64,000 nucleotides of DNA from Serilophus lunatus (Eukaryota > Chordata > Aves > Passeriformes > Eurylaimidae): positions 2,561,698 to 2,625,697 of the forward strand of contig VXBA01003437.1 of assembly GCA_013399895.1 (NCBI GenBank), written 5' to 3'. The notes under the pieces are model-generated. The model searched no databases. It had not been told where the DNA came from and saw nothing but the letters and a program-made list of their open reading frames with translations. The first letter of the stretch is position 1; each line of letters begins with the position of its first letter. A program made the translations under genes and the position numbers. Shown in pieces: positions 62,401-64,000 of this stretch.

Positions 62401-63550
62401 TACACCTCATGTTAGCTCGTTTGTTTCTGAATATATTGGTGTATTGCTCATTCCTTTTTTCCAGTTTTTAGTCTGTAAAATTTATGATTTTTATGATCTT
62501 TGTGTTTCTAACCCTCTTGTCCTAGTAGGATTCTTGTAATTCAGTAGGATCACTAGACATTACAGCAATAGGAATAATAATTGTAGTCATAAAACACGTT
62601 AAACATTCACTCTGTAATGCTAAATTCAATATGATTTTTTGGAGTTTGCTTTTATTTATGTTATGTTTATATTTTGTTGAGTTATATATATTGCTTGTTT
62701 GCCAGCAGGTGTATATGAAAAAAAAATTCTTTAAAAACCCCCAACAAACCCAGATATCTGAAGTCAGATTCAGGAAGTTTTCTTAGTTTCTTCCTACGTG
62801 CTGATGACTTTTGTCATTGATAGTGCATTTATATGTTTGGTTCTGAAACAGCACAATGATGTAAGAAATTATCTGATGTATTTTTTTGCTCTCATTCCAT
62901 GGAAGTTAATCACTGACCACATGTATGCTAAATCTTTTTCTTTGTCAAGTGGAACAGGTTCATATCCATGCTGACTGCATTGGTATATATTAGTCAATGG
63001 GAATTTTGACAGTAAGCATGAATATATATCCTTCATTTCTGTGCTTTTAAAACTGAGTGTAGGAGAGTAAGCGTAAGAGCCATTGGAATAATAGGCTTTT
63101 CTCACATTTTGCTGAACTTTCTGGGGATTTTCATGCCCTTTTTCATTCTCAAGAAAATACATTGTAGGAATATGCTCTGAAAATACAGCTGCGACACCAT
63201 GGACAGTTATGTGTCTAATATGAAGGGATAAAATTTATTGGGGAGTCAGGAGAAACCTCTAGAAGATGAAAATGCAACCAAGCAAATGGCTGGTGTGTTA
63301 TGAAAGTGTTCCAATCCCTCCTTTGTCTGCCGATGTGATTAATTGGAGGTCTTATTATTATTCTCTTTTTTGGGCTGCCCCTTCAGGATGTGTTTAACAG
63401 ATATACATTGTCTTGTCATGACTTCATGCTATATGGACATTGGTTCCAGAACATTCTGTTCATTTCTAATAAGATGCATCATGTTAATACAGATGCTCTG
63501 CTGTACTACCTCTGTAGTATAACAGTCTGGGTTTTCTCAGTGCATTGTTG
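56476..63550. other. Intergenic region downstream of FUT8, nothing recognised
   Basis: AT-rich DNA with only short open frames (up to about 97 codons on either strand), none of which matches a known family. A G8 run followed by (TA)n lies at 57052-57071. A further unreported exon or non-coding RNA cannot be excluded. Confidence 0.5.
56541..56560 (+). repeat. G8A12 homopolymer pair after the FUT8 3' end
   Basis: Eight G then twelve A, about 85 nt beyond the second AATAAA. It may be part of the downstream region or of a longer 3' UTR isoform. Confidence 0.85.
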
Positions 63551-64000
63551 TATTGGTTTTTCTGTGGCCAGGTTTTGGTGGCAGTGGGGGGGGCTGAGGG
63601 AGAGGCTTCTTCAAGAAGCTACTGGAAGTTTCCCCATGTCCAGGCTGGGCCCGCTGCTGGCCAAGGCCAGGCCAATCAGTAGTTGACAGAACGCCTCTGT
63701 GATAACATATTTAAGAAGGAAGAAAAAAACCCAAGAGTTGGAAGGAGATGAAGATGGCTGCTGGAGAGGAGCAGGGTGAGAGCCTGTGAGCAACAACGCA
63801 GACACCAAGGTCAGTGAAGAAGGAGGGGGAGGAGATGCTCCTGGTGCTGGAGCTGAGATCCAGCTGCAGCCCATGGGGAAGACCATGGTGAAGCAGTGAC
63901 CCCCTGCAGCCCATGGAGGACCACAGGAGTGCAGAGACCCACCTGTAGCCCGTGGAGGAGCCACGCCGGAGCAAGTGGATGCTGGGGAAGGCTGTAGCCC
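63551..64000 (+). mobile_element. Start of an ERV LTR, same family as 16090-17157, cut by the window end
   Basis: From TATTGGTTTTTCTGTGGCCAG onward it parallels the LTR at 16096, through GCCAATCAG (about 63671), a clearer TATTTAAG box at 63708-63715, GATGAAGATGGCTGCTGGAG, and the GCAGCCCATGGAGGACCACA units from about 63865. It is in + orientation. Its 3' half lies beyond the window, so solo LTR versus full provirus is unknown. Confidence 0.82.

Noticed and set aside
63611..63974. Minus-strand open frames of 87-117 codons at the window end
   Set aside because: They are shadows of the LTR tandem units, with the same phrases as at 16.3-16.9 kb.
1..64000. tRNA, rRNA, CRISPR or operon-like features
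   Set aside because: No supporting structures were seen. The window is vertebrate intronic and intergenic DNA.

Overview
The window looks like bird genomic DNA. It is AT-rich and gene-poor, with long introns. It carries 3' ends of CR1-type LINEs and several GC-rich LTRs that resemble avian (probably neoavian) endogenous retrovirus families. The species cannot be told from the sequence. A songbird or another neoavian is my inference, based on recalled similarity of the LTRs to families common in those genomes.

There is one recognisable gene, FUT8 (alpha-1,6-fucosyltransferase, core fucosylation of N-glycans), on the + strand. All nine coding exons are present: 2349-2551, 11343-11458, 11602-11764, 19181-19295, 27197-27434, 42661-42907, 44124-44300, 50923-51073 and 55500-55817. 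Joined, they give 1728 nt, or 575 residues plus stop, which is the length of the mammalian enzyme. The residue numbering matches the human protein at the active site (R365, R366, D368, K369, E373, D409, D410, D453). The promoter and any upstream non-coding exons lie outside the window or were not recognised. The 3' UTR runs from 55818 to about 56475, with two AATAAA signals.

Layout: 1-2125 is upstream intron or flank. About 2126-2348 is the 5' UTR part of the start-codon exon and contains upstream ORFs. 2349-55817 is coding exons and introns. 55818 to about 56475 is the 3' UTR. From there to 63550 is intergenic DNA with nothing recognised. 63551-64000 is the start of an LTR that runs off the window. 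The introns hold the repeats: CR1 ends at 11891-12086, 39392-39440, 47527-47693 (+) and 47707-47955 (-); an LTR at about 16090-17157 (+) in the same family as the one at the window end; a GC-rich LTR-like insertion at about 22140-23440 (-); an ERVL-like LTR start at 25471 (+); and a complete solo LTR at 29683-30643 (-) with near-matching 6-bp target duplications.

I found no new biological system. The observations most worth checking concern splicing of FUT8. The 143-nt second intron combines a GTNNGT tandem donor with a TAG-AAG (NAGNAG) tandem acceptor, which could add one Glu to the stem-catalytic junction. The start-codon exon carries a 35-codon upstream ORF that stops 11 nt before the FUT8 start.
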